From Actinomycetes bacterium (lineage in GTDB: Bacteria > Actinomycetota > Acidimicrobiia > Acidimicrobiales > Palsa-688), in NCBI GenBank assembly GCA_021827285.1, contig JAKAWM010000109.1:1-8073 (forward strand): a DNA stretch of 8,073 bases, written 5' to 3'. The notes beneath the pieces were generated by a model. That model had not been told where the DNA came from and made no database searches. It was given only the letters and a program-made list of their open reading frames with translations. Position 1 is the first letter of the stretch; each line of letters begins with the position of its first letter. Made by a program: the position numbers and the translations under genes. Positions 6,264 to 8,073 of this stretch are shown in pieces.

Positions 6264-7024
6264 GCTACCAGCTCGTGCTCCGAATATGGCGGGGCGACTC
6301 GAGTGGCGGGGACTTCGTGCACTACGAGGTGCCGGCGGACGAGGGTGAAGTGGTCCTCGATGTGGTGCATAAGACTCAGGCCTTATTCGCAGGCGATTTA
6401 GCCGTCCGTTGGAACTGCAAGGCCGGAAAATGCGGCTCCTGCTCTGCCGAAATCAACGGGGTGCCGCGGCTCATGTGCATGACCAAGCTTTCGTCGCTCC
6501 CGGCCGGCCGGGCGGTCACGATCACCCCGCTCAGAACGTTCCCCGTTATCAAGGATCTCGTGACAGACGTGTCGTTCAACTATGAAAAGGCTCGCCAGGT
6601 CCCCGCCTTTTCTGCCCAACCCGACCAACCTGTCGCACCATTCACCATGTACCAAGAGGACGTGGAGCGCTCTCAGGAGTTCCGTAAGTGCATCGAGTGC
6701 TGGCTGTGCCAAGACACCTGCCACGTGATCCGTGACCACGAAGAAAATAAGCCCCACTTTGCTGGGCCACGCTTTTTCATCCGCTACGCCGAGCTCGACA
6801 TGCACCCGAATGACGGGCTTGACCGTAAAAAGTTGCTTCAGGAAACTCAAGGTTTAGGCTATTGCAACATAACCAAGTGTTGCACGGAAGTCTGCCCTGA
6901 GCACATAAAGATCACTGACAACGCTATAATCGCGATGAAGGAGCGCGTCGTCGACGTCAAGTACGACCCTGTGGTGAAATTCTTCGGGCGGCGGCGGGCG
7001 GGCCGCGAGAAGCGGGGATCGTGA
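6260..7024 (+). CDS. sdhB: Succinate dehydrogenase iron-sulfur subunit, Sdh1 type
   Basis: The 254-residue electron-transfer subunit carries electrons from SdhA FAD to the membrane anchor. The N-terminal ferredoxin-like domain has the [2Fe-2S] ligands Cys53, Cys58, Cys61 and Cys73 (NCKAGKCGSCSAEINGVPRL, then MC). The C-terminal domain has CIECWLCQDTC (Cys144, 147, 150, 154) and CNITKCCTEVCPE (Cys202, 208, 212), the usual set for the [4Fe-4S] and [3Fe-4S] clusters. Cys207 is an extra cysteine beside Cys208. The length matches mycobacterial Sdh1 SdhB (Rv0247c, about 248 residues). The TTG start overlaps the sdhA stop (TTGA) and is backed by AGGAGG and by the family N-terminus MSYQLVLRIW. The tail after residue 240 is Arg/Lys-rich and likely disordered. 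Confidence 0.95.
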   Translation: MSYQLVLRIWRGDSSGGDFVHYEVPADEGEVVLDVVHKTQALFAGDLAVRWNCKAGKCGSCSAEINGVPRLMCMTKLSSLPAGRAVTITPLRTFPVIKDLVTDVSFNYEKARQVPAFSAQPDQPVAPFTMYQEDVERSQEFRKCIECWLCQDTCHVIRDHEENKPHFAGPRFFIRYAELDMHPNDGLDRKKLLQETQGLGYCNITKCCTEVCPEHIKITDNAIIAMKERVVDVKYDPVVKFFGRRRAGREKRGS

Positions 7025-7224
7025 TGACCAACCACGACATCGGGCCCATGGCTGCTGCGGGCGATAGGGCAGGCTTGTTGCGGCTGCGGGCCGAGCTGGT
7101 ACAAAGGCTCCATCAGCGCTCGGACGACCATGAAGCGACCGCCCAGCTGACGGCGGTGAACCGGGCGATAGCCGAAGTGGGATGGGAGTCCCCCTACGAC
7201 TGGAGGCACCGGCGCAAGCCGTGA
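7024..7224 (+). CDS. Small helical protein of unknown function, last gene of the sdh operon
   Basis: A 66-residue protein I cannot assign to a named family. It is soluble-looking and charged, with a predicted helical core AGLLRLRAELVQRLHQRSDD followed by a second helix around TAQLTAVNRAIAEVGW, and a basic tail DWRHRRKP. There is no membrane segment, no cysteine, and no RGxxE motif of the SdhE flavinylation factor, so it is neither an anchor subunit nor an obvious SdhE. Its ATG overlaps the sdhB stop (TGATG), and GTG 7021 would add one residue with a 4-base overlap. Both support co-translation with sdhB. An assembly or stability role is a guess from position only. Its TGA directly abuts the stop of the opposing gene at 7225. 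Confidence 0.72.
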   Translation: MTNHDIGPMAAAGDRAGLLRLRAELVQRLHQRSDDHEATAQLTAVNRAIAEVGWESPYDWRHRRKP

Positions 7225-8073
7225 TCACCAGGCGGGGGTGACCGGCTCTCCTTGGAACACCATAACTTGAGTGCCACGCTCCCGCAGCTCGGCGAGCATT
7301 GCCCCGGGGTCGGGTACCAGGGAGGCCAGCCCACCAGCTCCCGGGAGAAGCTGACCGGACGCAGCCCGTACGGCGCAGGCAGCCGCCACGGCCCCAGCCA
7401 GCAGGGCGGGCCTGCCGACGGCTCCGACAACCACGGACTTGGCAGTCCCCGACCGGTAGCCACGAGCCTCTACCCGCACCGCTCCTACGGTGCCCTCAGG
7501 GTGGGGCGGTCGGAGCATGGGTAGCCACGTCGTCATACGATCGCGACGCGATGCGGCGGCTCTCGTGGTCGCAGCCTGCAGGCCAGGAAGCGCCCGGACC
7601 AGGAGCAGCGGGTCAGGGCGGTTGACCCGGTAGCAATCCGCCCCGCCCACTTGCCCGGGGAACCACACCAGTTCTCGCCCCGAACTGGCCACCTTCCGAG
7701 CCCAGGTGCCATCCCTCCACTCCTCGACCGTCTCCCGTAGGGAGGCGTGACGGCTCCTGGCACAAGCTGGCCCTCCGGTACCCAGCGTCGCAATGTGCAA
7801 CTCAGCCAGCTGGTCGAACCGGGAGGCAACCCAAGCAGCCAGTAAGCACGACAGCCCGGGGGCCATGGCCGCCCCCACCACGACCGGGAGCCCCTGGTTG
7901 CGAGCACGGTCGTCGAGCTCCAGGAGCGACCTCACCTCATCCATGTTGTCCGAGACGGAAACAACCGGCACGCCCGCGTCGAGGCACAACCCCGCGAGCA
8001 GCCGATGGGCTACGGGCGTGGCCAGGACCGCCGCCGAGGCTCCCCGAACTGAAGCGGCAGCATTGGCCGGGCA
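7225..8073 (-). CDS. Saccharopine dehydrogenase-like NAD(P)-dependent protein, 5' end outside window
   Basis: An open minus-strand frame runs from the window edge to TGA at 7225-7227, giving the last 282 residues. The segment LAGLCLDAGVPVVSVSDNMD, then VRSLLELDDRARNQGLPVVV and GAAMAPGLSCLLAAW, matches the end of the Rossmann domain and the linker typical of saccharopine-dehydrogenase-like proteins. There, the sequence after the sixth strand runs into a G-x-x-x-PGLS turn. The following region (LGTGGPAC, VEEWRDGTW, GRELVWFPGQVGGADCYR) suits the dimerisation/substrate domain of that superfamily. The nucleotide-binding GxGxxG lies beyond the edge and cannot be checked. A TTG at 7989 is an internal codon in my reading, since similarity continues upstream of it. 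The true substrate is unknown; many actinobacterial members are not lysine enzymes. It is convergent with the sdh operon and shares no intergenic space with it. Confidence 0.6.
   Translation of the reverse strand, partial: CPANAAASVRGASAAVLATPVAHRLLAGLCLDAGVPVVSVSDNMDEVRSLLELDDRARNQGLPVVVGAAMAPGLSCLLAAWVASRFDQLAELHIATLGTGGPACARSRHASLRETVEEWRDGTWARKVASSGRELVWFPGQVGGADCYRVNRPDPLLLVRALPGLQAATTRAAASRRDRMTTWLPMLRPPHPEGTVGAVRVEARGYRSGTAKSVVVGAVGRPALLAGAVAAACAVRAASGQLLPGAGGLASLVPDPGAMLAELRERGTQVMVFQGEPVTPAW

Noticed and set aside
7024..7224. Small ORF as an SdhE flavinylation factor or SdhF-like anchor
   Set aside because: It lacks the RGxxE motif needed for SdhE and has no hydrophobic helix for an anchor.

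Overview
The window looks like a high-GC actinobacterial chromosome, plausibly a mycobacterial or acidimicrobial-type lineage. The main reason is a four-gene operon encoding a succinate dehydrogenase of the actinobacterial Sdh1 kind: a five-helix membrane anchor, a covalent-flavin SdhA and a three-cluster SdhB. GC-rich third positions, GTG and TTG starts and chained start/stop overlaps fit this. I cannot place it to genus.

Left part (about 1-3270): the tRNA-proximal end of an integrated mobile element that is partly decayed. A minus-strand tRNA-Ala(UGC) gene (3268-3343) is followed by a catalytically complete tyrosine recombinase (2069-3169) in the same orientation, the usual layout for an element inserted at a tRNA 3' end. 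The sequence between the tRNA and the integrase start carries repeated TGGCACG words and a 14-bp palindrome over the integrase start codon, good candidates for recombinase-binding sites or an operator. Beyond the integrase lie three broken plus-strand genes in a row: an excisionase-like fragment (1-165), the N-terminal half of a SAM methyltransferase with two frameshifts (about 246-470), and an AlbA_2/RecG-C-like regulator (626-2028) with one in-frame stop and one frameshift. The second att copy is not in the window, so the element must extend past its left edge, or that end has been lost.

Right part (3344-7224): a 275-bp leader with a candidate promoter and strong GC-rich dyads, then sdhC (3619-4446), sdhA (4446-6263), sdhB (6260-7024) and a 66-residue protein of unknown function (7024-7224). 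Every junction overlaps by 1-4 bases, so translation is probably coupled. Together the three sdh products oxidise succinate and pass electrons through FAD and Fe-S clusters to menaquinone in the membrane. The small fourth gene is not SdhE-like and may be an accessory factor. At 7225 a minus-strand gene begins with its stop codon directly abutting the stop of the small gene. It is the C-terminal 282 residues of a saccharopine-dehydrogenase-like protein and runs off the right edge.

The sdh genes are free of lesions while the left genes carry at least four, so the damage reflects decay of the mobile region and not general sequence error. I do not see a convincing new multi-gene system. The points most worth following are the recombinase site cluster, the small sdh-linked gene and the Cys/His motif in SdhC.
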